A stretch of 64,000 nt of DNA from UBA987 sp002292105 (GTDB taxonomy: Bacteria; Bacteroidota; Bacteroidia; NS11-12g; UBA9320). How positions within the stretch are numbered: the stretch's first letter is position 1; every line of letters begins with the position of its first letter. Positions 54,500 to 62,905 of this stretch are shown one piece after another. Under the pieces are notes generated by a model. The model searched no databases and had not been told where the DNA came from. It saw only the letters and a program-made list of their open reading frames with translations. The position numbers and the translations under genes are program-made. The stretch covers positions 1,240,001 to 1,304,000 of the forward strand of contig OX044357.1 in the NCBI GenBank assembly GCA_943846675.1. Reading direction: 5' to 3'.

Positions 54500-55842
54500 T
54501 ATATACCGGTGTAATTAAATGGAGTTATTTCTTTCATCTCAGTTTTGATCGATTCGTCGATTTCTAATGTGTCGATAAACGCGTGCATACTTGACTGATT
54601 AATCACGTCGTTTGTTCGTGTCAGCCCCTTTAACGTTTCGTATGGATTTGGATAACCTTCTCGACGCAAAATTGTTTGAATGGCCTCGGCCACAACGGCC
54701 CAGTTGTTTTCTAAGTCGGCCTTTATTTTGTCTTCATTCAACAATAACTTTCCTACTCCTTTTAAAATCGATTGAAAGGCAATCATCATATGACTCAATG
54801 GTACGCCAACGTTTCGTAACACGGTAGAGTCCGTTAAATCGCGCTGTAATCTACTGATTGGTAGTTTTTCGCTTAAGTGATTTAACGTGGCATTGGCAAA
54901 ACCTAAATTCCCTTCTGCGTTTTCAAAATCAATCGGATTTACTTTATGCGGCATGGCAGATGAACCCACTTCGTTTTTAGCAATTTTTTGCTTGAAATAA
55001 TCCATGCTTATATACGTCCATATATCGCGACAAAAATCAATCAAGATGACATTGATGCGTCGCATGCAATCAAATTTTGCTGCTAAGTTGTCGTAATGTT
55101 CAATCTGTGTGGTTGGCGCAGATCGCTGCAAACCCAATGATTCAACAAACGCATCGCCAAAGTCAGACCAGCTTAACTCTGGATACGCCAATGCGTGTGC
55201 GTTAAAGTTACCTGTAGCACCACCAAATTTGGCAGGCCATTTAATCAAGTTGAGTTGGTCGAGTTGTTCTTGTATCCTTGCCACAAAAACATAAAATTCT
55301 TTGCCCAGTCTTGTTGGTGATGCGGGCTGACCATGCGTCCGAGCCAATAACGAAATGTCTTTGTATTCGTCAGCTTTAGTGGCTATGATGTCCACCACTT
55401 GTTGCATCATCGGTAACACCACTTCATCGGTACTCACTTTGAGTGAATACGGAATAGAGGTATTGTTGATGTCTTGAGAGGTTAATCCGAAATGGACAAA
55501 CTCTTTGATGTCTGACAAACCGATCGCATCTAACTTTTCTTTAACAAAATATTCTACCGCCTTTACATCATGGTTGGTCACTTTTTCGGTGTCCTTAATG
55601 TGTTGGGCATCTGATTCAGAAAAATCAGTAACAACTTTCCGTAAGTCAGCAATGGTAGATTTATTTAACAAGGGCTGAAGCTTCGCAATGCCCGTACGAC
55701 CCATGGCAATGAGGTACTCCACCTCAACCATTACTCGGTATTTGATTAGACCAAATTCTGAGAGATGAGGGGCTAAATCTTGTGTTTTAGACCTGTAACG
55801 TCCGTCTATTGGACTTATGGCGTTTAAGCTGCTTAATGGCAT
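54499..55842 (-). CDS. purB: Adenylosuccinate lyase
   Basis: 447 aa of the E. coli-like long form. SPIDGRYRSKTQDLAPHLSE at the N-terminus, LLARTHGQPASPTRLGKEF with the catalytic His, and the signature GSSAMPHKVNPIDFENAEGN are intact. It cleaves adenylosuccinate and SAICAR in purine synthesis. It is the first gene of a set with the CoA-binding protein and a TPR lipoprotein. Confidence 0.96.
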   Translation of the reverse strand: MPLSSLNAISPIDGRYRSKTQDLAPHLSEFGLIKYRVMVEVEYLIAMGRTGIAKLQPLLNKSTIADLRKVVTDFSESDAQHIKDTEKVTNHDVKAVEYFVKEKLDAIGLSDIKEFVHFGLTSQDINNTSIPYSLKVSTDEVVLPMMQQVVDIIATKADEYKDISLLARTHGQPASPTRLGKEFYVFVARIQEQLDQLNLIKWPAKFGGATGNFNAHALAYPELSWSDFGDAFVESLGLQRSAPTTQIEHYDNLAAKFDCMRRINVILIDFCRDIWTYISMDYFKQKIAKNEVGSSAMPHKVNPIDFENAEGNLGFANATLNHLSEKLPISRLQRDLTDSTVLRNVGVPLSHMMIAFQSILKGVGKLLLNEDKIKADLENNWAVVAEAIQTILRREGYPNPYETLKGLTRTNDVINQSSMHAFIDTLEIDESIKTEMKEITPFNYTGI

Positions 55843-55971
55843 AGGGTGTTTCTGTGGTGCAAATTTAATGTTTAGCGTATTTATTTTGTTTTATTTCTTC
55901 TTAAGGGTTGCCACTCCTATAACCCGGCTTTTAATTTTACTTTGTTCTTTATAAGAGCTTTTTCTTCCATT

Positions 55972-56145
55972 AGGCTTATCAGCCTATAACCGATTTTCAT
56001 TTTTGAGACCAAAAACGAAACAAACGTGTCTGACCGCCGGCGGAAAGTCTTTCCAAAAATATGCTCCCCAACACAGGCCAGCGCGTCCCCCGCATTTTTG
56101 GTGGGCCAACACGCATTGATTTATGCACGATTTACGATGATCATT
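55972..56145 (+). repeat. Hairpin module, plus-strand copy with GC-rich insertion
   Basis: Hairpin AGGCTTATCAGCCT, TTTTCATTTTT tail and GAGAC stem start as at 32275-32425. The A-rich loop is interrupted by about 19 bp containing CCGCCGGCGG before the GTCTT arm; the rest, CCAAAAATATGCTCC to ATGCACGATTTA, matches the other copies closely. Confidence 0.75.
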
Positions 56146-56284
56146 GGATTTTTAATTTTTAAATTTCAATTCTCAATTCTCAATTCTCAATTATCAACTA
56201 AAGAGATTCTTCGCGCACTCCTACCGTCGTTTACTCTGAATGACGACCATAGGTAAATCTACAACCTGACAAGTTCCAACGTTT

Positions 56285-56385
56285 TCAATTTTCAATTTTC
56301 AACTATCAACTATCAACTATCAACTCTCAACTATCAACTCTCAACTATCAACTATCAACTATCAATTCTCAACTATCAACTACCA
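56285..56385. repeat. Heptanucleotide array
   Basis: Period-7 array of TCAATTT, TCAACTA, TCAACTC and TCAATTC units ending 15 bp before the -7 box of the endonuclease I gene, so it lies in the upstream region of that promoter. Confidence 0.8.
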
Positions 56386-56399
56386 ATCGTCATTTCCCC

Positions 56400-56407
56400 T
56401 ATTTTTG
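56400..56407 (+). promoter_or_regulatory. -7 promoter box 4 nt before a GTG start (leaderless candidate)
   Basis: TATTTTTG, an exact consensus match ending 4 nt before the GTG at 56412. A heptamer array lies directly upstream. Confidence 0.55.
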
Positions 56408-56411
56408 CTCC

Positions 56412-57959
56412 GTGAACAAAATACGACTAAGCCTACTCACTTTGCTGCTTCCGTTTTTCAGTTTCAGCCAAATAACCATTTCGAACGGTACACTCACTTT
56501 TCCTAAAACGGAATACAACCAAGTGGCGGATCAGCTACTGAATATTGTAAACGATTATGATGTAGCGGTCAACGTAACCATCCGATCACATAATAAGGAT
56601 TTTTACGTCGATGATTCCATCGTTGAAGTAAAAGCCAATTCACGGTCGGCTGTAACGGTTCATTTTAAGCCTACCCATAACATCACCTATAACTCAGAAA
56701 TTGTTGTCGTATCGGCGACAAAAACAGGTTCGATTGCTGTTGATGTGCGTGGTGTCGGTCAATATTCTGCGTATTACAGCAGCACCTTCGATTTATCTGA
56801 AGAGGATTTAAAAAAGGAATTAAAAACCATCGTTTCTAGTGGTTATAAAAACTTGGGATACACTGGCGCTCGTGATGCGATGTACGGTTCTATCGACAAC
56901 AAAAGTGGTAAAGTAGAGTGCGTGTATACTGGTCGTCAGGCAACGTTTAATTCGCGATCTGGGGCAAACAGCAACAGCTTTAATTGCGAGCATACGTGGC
57001 CACAAAGCTTGTTTAATAAAAATGAGCCAGAACGCGCAGATATTCATCATTTGTTTCCAACCGATGTGAATTCCAATAGCAGACGAGGCAGCTACCCATT
57101 TGGTGTGGTATCCAGTGCTTCATGGTCCGAAGGCGGTTCAAAACAAGGGGGCGGAAAGTTCGAACCGCGCGATGCACACAAAGGCGATTGCGCAAGAGCG
57201 ATGTTCTATTTCGCTATCCGTTATCAGAATTATTCTTCTTTTCTAAACAGTCAAGAAAACATCCTGCGCACCTGGGCAACTGCACATCCACCAACACAAT
57301 TGTCTATAGATCGCAACAACGCCATCTTTAGTTATCAAAAAAATAGAAACCCATTTACAGATTATCCTGAGTTTATGGAACGCATAACGTCCATTAGCTC
57401 AAACTCTAGTGCGTCAACCCTACATGCAGTTGTGTCTTCGGTGCCTGCTATTACCATTTCATCTTTAAGTACCGCAGCACAATTTGACTATAATTTGGTG
57501 CTGACCAATACAGGAAACCAACGTGAGCTTTTTACTGGCTTTGGTAATGGAGATGCCAATGTTACTTTTCCTAAAACAGCGTTTGAAATTGCTCCAGGAG
57601 AATCACATACCTTAAAAGTATCCATTACGCCGAGCAAAACGGCTATTAACGATGAAATACAATTGACATCGAGCGATGTAACACTCAAAATTCCGGTAAT
57701 GATTACCGGGTTGTCTGCCATCAAAGAAATTAGTCGGTCAAAAATGGTTGTTAGTCTATACCCTGAAGTACTGCGCGTGTCTGGCGTTGCAGGTTCTGCT
57801 TTGACCCTGTACGACTCAAAGGGTAAGATTGTGTACTTCAACGAAATTCAATCCGATTTTACCGAAATAGAGACCTCTAGTTTAGCCAGTGGACTTTACT
57901 TCGTGGAAGCGATTGGAGGTAGTCTTGTGCCGCAGGTACAAAAGGTGCTGATTCCGTAA
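56412..57959 (+). CDS. T9SS-exported endonuclease I family nuclease
   Basis: 515 aa from GTG. The signal peptide (NKIRLSLLTLLLPFFSFSQ) precedes an Ig-like domain (residues about 20-115), then an EndA/NucM-type endonuclease domain with the His-metal finger SFNCEHTWPQSLF (about residue 193) and RADIHHLFPTDVNSNSRRG. A second Ig-like region follows, and the end, ASGLYFVEAIGG then QKVLIP, is a type A T9SS sorting domain. The enzyme is probably secreted and degrades extracellular DNA or RNA for nutrients or for matrix turnover. The next gene, sppA, starts 30 bp on. Confidence 0.88.
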   Translation: MNKIRLSLLTLLLPFFSFSQITISNGTLTFPKTEYNQVADQLLNIVNDYDVAVNVTIRSHNKDFYVDDSIVEVKANSRSAVTVHFKPTHNITYNSEIVVVSATKTGSIAVDVRGVGQYSAYYSSTFDLSEEDLKKELKTIVSSGYKNLGYTGARDAMYGSIDNKSGKVECVYTGRQATFNSRSGANSNSFNCEHTWPQSLFNKNEPERADIHHLFPTDVNSNSRRGSYPFGVVSSASWSEGGSKQGGGKFEPRDAHKGDCARAMFYFAIRYQNYSSFLNSQENILRTWATAHPPTQLSIDRNNAIFSYQKNRNPFTDYPEFMERITSISSNSSASTLHAVVSSVPAITISSLSTAAQFDYNLVLTNTGNQRELFTGFGNGDANVTFPKTAFEIAPGESHTLKVSITPSKTAINDEIQLTSSDVTLKIPVMITGLSAIKEISRSKMVVSLYPEVLRVSGVAGSALTLYDSKGKIVYFNEIQSDFTEIETSSLASGLYFVEAIGGSLVPQVQKVLIP

Positions 57960-57989
57960 TCGCGGACCCAGAATTTAAAATTTTTACAC

Positions 57990-59744
57990 ATGAAGCAATT
58001 TTTGAAGTACGTATTGGCTACCATCACGGGTATCTTCCTTTTAATGTTTATCTTTTTTATTGTTTTCGCCAGCATGGTTGCGAGTTCGTCAAAAAAGCAA
58101 ACGGTTAAGGTCGAAGACAATTCGGTTTTACACTTAAAACTAAATTATCAAATCTTTGATAAACCACAGAATAACCCAATTGACGCTTTCGCGGCCTCTT
58201 TAACCGGCGACATGAATAAGCCAGTTGGCCTATACGACATCGTGAACAGTATCGAGCATGCTAAAACCGATGACGACATTAAAGGAATATTTCTAGATGT
58301 AAGTGTTTTAGGTGCAGGCTATGGTAAGCTAAGTGAGATACGTGCAGCAATAGAAGATTTTAAGTCGGAAGGGAAGTTTGTATATGCCTATAGTGAAATG
58401 TTGTACAACCAGTCATATTACTTTGCTTCGGTGGCTGATTCTGTACTGTTAAATCCAAGTGGAACCATGTTGTTCAACGGGATGGCGGCAGACATTACTT
58501 TCATGAAAGAAACCTTGGCTAAAATGGGTGTAGAAATGCAGGTGGTTAAGCGAGGTAAATTTAAAGGTGCCGTTGAGCCATTTGTTCTTGATAAACTGAG
58601 CCCAGAGAATCGCAAACAAATAACAGAATATGTAGAGTCTATTTATGGCGATTTAATTGCCAAAATAAGTGCCTCAAGAGGAATTGATGGCGATGAGTTA
58701 CGTGCGATTGCAGATGATGTACGTGTAAAAACATCAACAGACGCGGTAACGCATAAATTGGTAGATCAATTGGCGTATAGAGACCAAGTGATGGAAATGA
58801 TAAAGTCAGCAACTGGAGACGACGAGGTTAATCTAATCACCTTACCTAAATACAACAACGTTGTAAACCCAATGGGTAAGAAAAAGTCTGGCAAAAAGAT
58901 TGCCGTTGTCTATGCCGATGGTTCAATCGTTTCTGGTAACGGACAAAGCAATGAGATAGGTTCTGACAAGTTTGCAAAAGCGTTGAAACAAGCAAGAGAA
59001 GATGACGACGTTAAAGCCGTTGTTTTGAGAATAAACAGTGGGGGAGGAAGTGCCCTAGCCAGCGACGTTATTTGGAGAGAAACACAATTATTAAAAACAA
59101 AGAAACCATTAATCGTTTCTATGGGCGACGTAGCTGCCAGTGGTGGATATTACATCGCGTGTTTAGGCGATACAATTATGGCTATGCCAAATACCATTAC
59201 AGGTTCTATTGGGGTATTTGGGTTATATCCAAACGCAGAGAAACTGTTTGACAAGGTTGGTCTTCATTCAGAAATCGTTAAAACGTCTGAGATGGCTGAT
59301 TTTGGAAGCATTGACAGACCGTTGAACGCCAAAGAACTTGACTTCTTAGACGCCATGATTGGTCAGATTTACGACCAATTCTTGAATCGTGTAGAAACGG
59401 GTAGATCTTTAGATAGAGCACACCTTGATACCATTGCAGAAGGTCGTGTTTGGACCGGTACGTATGCCAAAGAATTAGGCTTGGTAGATGCTTTTGGTGG
59501 ATTACATGATGCCATTGATGTTGCAGCAAGCAAGGCAGGGTTGGATGACTACAAAGTAGCGTCGTACCCAAAATCAGACAATCCTTTTGAAGCGATATTT
59601 GCAGAATTAGGTACGGCGTCTATCAAGGACAGATTGGTTAAACAAGAGTTAGGTGCATACTACCCAATTTACAACAAGCTACAGCGCTTGAAAAACCTTT
59701 CAGGCATTCAGATGATTATGCCGATTGAGGTGGAGTTGAGATAA
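57990..59744 (+). CDS. sppA: Signal peptide peptidase SppA (67K type)
   Basis: 584 aa with one N-terminal membrane helix (VLATITGIFLLMFIFFIVFA). Two S49 halves: the first has VVKRGKFKGAVEPF with the catalytic-type Lys (about residue 190-194), the second has VLRINSGGGSALASD and the Ser in GDVAASGGYYIAC (about residue 388). This is the double-length SppA form, which cuts remnant signal peptides in the membrane. It follows the T9SS nuclease gene by 30 bp; a repeat island follows its stop. Confidence 0.93.
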   Translation: MKQFLKYVLATITGIFLLMFIFFIVFASMVASSSKKQTVKVEDNSVLHLKLNYQIFDKPQNNPIDAFAASLTGDMNKPVGLYDIVNSIEHAKTDDDIKGIFLDVSVLGAGYGKLSEIRAAIEDFKSEGKFVYAYSEMLYNQSYYFASVADSVLLNPSGTMLFNGMAADITFMKETLAKMGVEMQVVKRGKFKGAVEPFVLDKLSPENRKQITEYVESIYGDLIAKISASRGIDGDELRAIADDVRVKTSTDAVTHKLVDQLAYRDQVMEMIKSATGDDEVNLITLPKYNNVVNPMGKKKSGKKIAVVYADGSIVSGNGQSNEIGSDKFAKALKQAREDDDVKAVVLRINSGGGSALASDVIWRETQLLKTKKPLIVSMGDVAASGGYYIACLGDTIMAMPNTITGSIGVFGLYPNAEKLFDKVGLHSEIVKTSEMADFGSIDRPLNAKELDFLDAMIGQIYDQFLNRVETGRSLDRAHLDTIAEGRVWTGTYAKELGLVDAFGGLHDAIDVAASKAGLDDYKVASYPKSDNPFEAIFAELGTASIKDRLVKQELGAYYPIYNKLQRLKNLSGIQMIMPIEVELR

Positions 59745-59759
59745 TGGGCATTTTGGTGA

Positions 59760-59926
59760 TTAGGGGTTGCCACCCCTAACCCGGCTTTCATTTTATATTT
59801 GATGAATCTTGGCTTAGGGCTTCCGCCCTATAACTGGATTTCATTTGTTGCTTGCTTAGGGGTTAGCACCCCTATAACCCGCTTTTCATTTTTTTCTTGA
59901 TAAAAAAACGAAACAAAAAAATCAAG
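59760..59926 (+). repeat. Hairpin module, three hairpins plus CTTGAT/ATCAAG
   Basis: AGGGGTTGCCACCCCT, AGGGCTTCCGCCCT and AGGGGTTAGCACCCCT, each followed by a C-x-GG-or-CG-x-TTTCATTT tail, then CTTGAT (59896-59901) / ATCAAG (59921-59926) around AAAAACGAAACAAAAA. This is the clearest copy of the covarying hairpins. Confidence 0.82.
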
Positions 59927-60054
59927 ACTTCTGAATTTTTCCTTGAACTCTACGAAAGGCTTTTCTTTCCCTCAGCCAAAGCCGCTGCGCTTTCCTGCCT
60001 GCTTAGCGCAAGGCCTGCACACAAAAGCCTTCCTCGTTTTCTACAGAAAACTTC

Positions 60055-60210
60055 AAAGGTCATATTAAACCATGCACGGGTTAATGAGGGGTGGCCCACC
60101 AAAAATGCGGGGGACGCGCTGGCCGGTGTGTTAGGGAGCATATTTTTGGGAAGCGTTTTTGACTACTTTTTGCGCTCAAAAAGTTGGATTGGTTATAGGC
60201 TGATAAGCCT
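60055..60210 (-). repeat. Hairpin module, inverted copy
   Basis: Reverse complement of the module at 32275-32425: GTGGCCCACC, AAATGCGGGGGACGCG, GGGAGCATATTTTTGG, then the hairpin AGGCTGATAAGCCT (60197-60210). The A-rich loop hairpin is partly lost here. Confidence 0.75.
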
Positions 60211-60337
60211 AATCGAAGAACAGAAGGCTGATAAGCCCAATGGACGAAAGTTCGACAGCGAAAGCCTAATCGAAGAACAGAATGCTGATAAGCCTAATGG
60301 ACGAAGGGTCAATGGCTGATAAGCCTAAGCGACGATA

Positions 60338-60425
60338 ATTATCAGCTCTCAACTATCAATTATCAACTCTCAGCTATCAGATATCAATTATCAATTATCA
60401 GCTATCAGCTATCAACTATCCTCTG
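60338..60425. repeat. Heptanucleotide array
   Basis: Period-7 TCAGCTC, TCAACTA, TCAATTA, TCAGCTA units, ending 25 bp before the promoter box of the M28 peptidase gene. Confidence 0.75.
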
Positions 60426-60449
60426 TCAAACCGTATCAAAGATTCATCG

Positions 60450-60457
60450 TATCTTTG
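60450..60457 (+). promoter_or_regulatory. -7 promoter box 6 nt before the M28 peptidase start
   Basis: TATCTTTG, an exact consensus match ending 6 nt before the ATG at 60464, so the leader would be at most a few nucleotides. An in-frame TTG at 60455 lies inside the box and is rejected as the start. Confidence 0.55.
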
Positions 60458-60463
60458 GTTTCA

Positions 60464-61981
60464 ATGAAAAAACACCTTTTACTACTTTTAACCCATTGTT
60501 TGTTTTTATCTGCATTTAGCCAAACGACCCAGTCACTGGTAAAAGAAGTAAGCCTAGACTCATTAGTTAAAACAGTTCGTGAATTTTCAGGAGAAGACTC
60601 TGCAACATTTAATGATACAACGGTGCGCATCGTGCATCGCGTTAGCAGGAAAAATAACAACCTAGCGGCGGACTATTTAGTCCATAGGTTAGAGGCGTAC
60701 GGACTTCAAGTCGAAACCATAGATTACCGCAGTGGCGGTAGAAATGTGATTGGGACCATGTTGGGTAAAACAAATCCTGATAGCATCGTCATTATCAGCG
60801 CGCATTATGATGCCGTAGCCAACTATTGTGCCGACGACAATGCCAGTGGAAGTGCAACCGTTTTAGAAGCTGCACGCATCATGACGCCATATTGTTTTCA
60901 CAATACCATAAAATTTGTTTTTTGGGATGAAGAGGAACGTGGATTGATTGGGAGCAGATATTACGCGGATACTGCAAACGCGCGTGGCGATCGGATTATG
61001 GCTGTTTTAAATATGGATATGATGGCTTATGATGGCAATAGCGACAAGGTGTTCGACATTCATACCAATTCCAACCCAGAGAATCGGCGCTTAAAAGACA
61101 CCATTTTGTCTTTACTCGATACGTTACAAATCGATTTGATTCCCAAGGTAATTAACCCAGGAACTACGCGCAGCGACCATGCGTCATTTTGGAGGCATCG
61201 TTATCCAGCGGTGTTTTGCGGCGAGTCTTTTATCGGCGGAGATCCCAACCCAGCCTACCACACTTCCAAAGATCGAATTGGTTTGTTTGATATGGAGTAT
61301 TACCACAAACTGGCAAAACTGGCCATTGGGCTTACCATCGAAATGACAGGTGCGATAAAAACTGTTGTTGAACACGATACCATTTCAGCATGTTTCGAAT
61401 ATGCCTATCGAGACACCGTTTTTAAAGAATCAACTGTTTATCGTGATCACCTCATCAGCTCGATAGGGTGTGATAGTGTGTATGAAATGGATTTAACCAT
61501 AACGACTATCAACGATTCCATCAAGAGAAATGCCATTGGACTTAACGCGCTTGACACGGCATCAACGTATCAGTGGGTGCGTTGTATTGGTAATTCTCGA
61601 ATTCCGATGTACAATCAAAATAAGAAAGCGTTTCGTGTACCGCTTGACGATTTCTATGCCGTCATTCTTAACAACCAAGGTTGTACAGATACGTCGGACT
61701 GCGTGTTGGTAACCCTTACCGACATAGAAAAACTACACCTAGCAGTGGCTAAATTGTATCCAAATCCAACCTCAGATTTTGTGACGATTGAACTGTTCGA
61801 CGTTGTCGATGAAGCAACCATTTATGTGCGCAACTCAACCAATCAATTGGTTGTTCAAACACACTGCTATAATCAAAAAGTGAACCAGGTAGAACTACCA
61901 GGTGCTGACGGAATCTATTTTATCCAGGTTGTGACCTCCATGGGTGCATCAACCTATAGAGTAATTAAAAAGGCTGATTAA
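60464..61981 (+). CDS. T9SS-exported M28 family aminopeptidase
   Basis: 505 aa. Signal peptide MKKHLLLLLTHCLFLSAFSQ, an M28 domain with zinc ligands in ISAHYDAVANYCADDNASG (His114 and the DD pair), FVFWDEEERGLIGSRYY (catalytic Glu pair) and NMDMMAYDGNSD, and the C-terminal His in PNPAYHTSKD. The end, LYPNPTSDFVTIELFD then GIYFIQVVTS, is a type A T9SS sorting domain. It is probably a secreted peptidase that supplies amino acids. The stop overlaps the convergent lipocalin-like gene by 4 bp. Confidence 0.9.
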   Translation: MKKHLLLLLTHCLFLSAFSQTTQSLVKEVSLDSLVKTVREFSGEDSATFNDTTVRIVHRVSRKNNNLAADYLVHRLEAYGLQVETIDYRSGGRNVIGTMLGKTNPDSIVIISAHYDAVANYCADDNASGSATVLEAARIMTPYCFHNTIKFVFWDEEERGLIGSRYYADTANARGDRIMAVLNMDMMAYDGNSDKVFDIHTNSNPENRRLKDTILSLLDTLQIDLIPKVINPGTTRSDHASFWRHRYPAVFCGESFIGGDPNPAYHTSKDRIGLFDMEYYHKLAKLAIGLTIEMTGAIKTVVEHDTISACFEYAYRDTVFKESTVYRDHLISSIGCDSVYEMDLTITTINDSIKRNAIGLNALDTASTYQWVRCIGNSRIPMYNQNKKAFRVPLDDFYAVILNNQGCTDTSDCVLVTLTDIEKLHLAVAKLYPNPTSDFVTIELFDVVDEATIYVRNSTNQLVVQTHCYNQKVNQVELPGADGIYFIQVVTSMGASTYRVIKKAD

Positions 61982-62394
61982 CGGTCAAACGAAATGACGT
62001 TGTCGTAATACGGGGTGTCCGTTCTTTCTTCGTAGGTCATAATGAGCTTATTTGTTGATAGTTCATTTATTACGTAAGGTTCACCGTCCATAGACAAAGC
62101 ATTATCATTGATGATTTGATAACTTAACGTGTCGAGGTCGCCATTTATGTTGGCGTACATTTTGTCGTCTGTTCTGAAATCAGCATATCCACCAACTCCT
62201 ATATCGATCGTGTCGGTACCGTCTGGTGTTGTTGTAGCACCCACATAGTTGTAGTCTATGATACTAACGATGTTCCATTTGTGCTGTAGTTTTTGTTTTG
62301 TGGTTAAAGGAGTGGGGTCTGGTGTTGTTTCCTCGTCTTTACAAGAAGTAAATGCAACAACAAATAATAGGGCGAAAGGGATAATCTTTTTCAT
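61978..62394 (-). CDS. Lipocalin-like lipoprotein
   Basis: 138 aa with a lipobox (LLFVVAFTSCKDE). After a Thr/Pro linker the core shows L-x-x-K-W-N-I-V-S-I-x-D-Y near residue 40 and beta strands, typical of short lipocalin-like domain lipoproteins in Bacteroidota. The ligand is unknown. Convergent with the M28 peptidase gene (4 bp overlap). Confidence 0.7.
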   Translation of the reverse strand: MKKIIPFALLFVVAFTSCKDEETTPDPTPLTTKQKLQHKWNIVSIIDYNYVGATTTPDGTDTIDIGVGGYADFRTDDKMYANINGDLDTLSYQIINDNALSMDGEPYVINELSTNKLIMTYEERTDTPYYDNVISFDR

Positions 62395-62472
62395 TCAAAT
62401 TTTTCTAGGACGCAAGATATAGAAACCCATTCTATCCATAAAACATTTGTGAAATGTGACGACAATAAGTGA

Positions 62473-62844
62473 TTAATTGCCCTTGTTATATTTTATCTGC
62501 ATGCTTCCAAGAAAGGCAATCCAAATGGCGACAACACCTATTATGATGTAGCCGGCTGACGAAAGATTGAATAGTTGGAACAGAATAATCGCGGCACTTC
62601 CTATGACCCATAAAAGGTCTAAAGCACTGATCAATGTAACCAAAGAGTTGCGTTTGAGTTGCTTGACAGCAACGTAGTAAACGATTAATGAAAATACCAA
62701 CAAGTTAATGCCGATGGCAGGCAAGACGATTGTATTGTCGATGTTAAAAAGTGTGTTGATGTGGTCTGAAATAAAGACTAACGCCAATCCACTAAGCCCA
62801 GAGAAGGCACTGTTTATTAGTAGGTATTTCTTGAGTTCACGCAT
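62473..62844 (-). CDS. Four-helix membrane protein of unknown function
   Basis: 123 aa. Four hydrophobic segments (near residues 9-27, 40-61, 70-88 and 97-115) with short loops; a basic N-terminus (MRELKKYL) and a basic C-terminus (MQIKYNKGN). No family was recognised. It is separated from the upstream small-protein genes by a terminator, so it is a distinct transcription unit. Confidence 0.6.
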   Translation of the reverse strand: MRELKKYLLINSAFSGLSGLALVFISDHINTLFNIDNTIVLPAIGINLLVFSLIVYYVAVKQLKRNSLVTLISALDLLWVIGSAAIILFQLFNLSSAGYIIIGVVAIWIAFLGSMQIKYNKGN

Positions 62845-62872
62845 AAACCAATTTCTAAGCTAATATACAATC

Positions 62873-62899
62873 AAAAAAAACGCACCCGAAAGGTGCGTT
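62873..62899 (-). terminator. Rho-independent terminator of the small-protein cluster
   Basis: Stem AACGCACC / GGTGCGTT with loop CGAAA; on the minus strand it is followed by eight T residues. It lies just after the 47-aa gene. Confidence 0.88.
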
Positions 62900-62905
62900 A
62901 TGTTT

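Larger units (their letters stand above)
55843..56411. repeat. Repeat island 6: hairpin module, GTCATTC element and heptamers
   Basis: No gene. A decayed hairpin (55903-55918), a full module with hairpin AGGCTTATCAGCCT (55972-55985) and the CCCCCGCATTTTTGGTGGG block, heptamers, a GTCATTC/GAAGAATCT element (56195-56290), and a clean TCAACTA/TCAATTC heptamer array (56285-56385). The module carries a small insertion around the palindrome CCGCCGGCGG (56033-56042), not present in the other copies. Confidence 0.85.
59745..60449. repeat. Repeat island 7: composite of two inverted hairpin modules
   Basis: No supported gene. Hairpins at 59762-59777, 59816-59829 and 59858-59873 on the plus strand, the CTTGAT/ATCAAG second hairpin (59896-59926), a unique GC-richer segment (about 59960-60050), then the whole GAGAC-type module in inverted orientation (60055-60210), three further degenerate GCTGATAAGCC hairpin arms (to about 60325) and a heptamer array (60338-60425). 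A 140-codon open frame spans it but shows only repeat-derived sequence. Confidence 0.85.

Noticed and set aside
59897..60319. 140-codon open frame in repeat island 7
   Set aside because: It crosses two inverted modules; similar frames occur in other copies only because the DNA repeats. No domain, and no plausible start signal.
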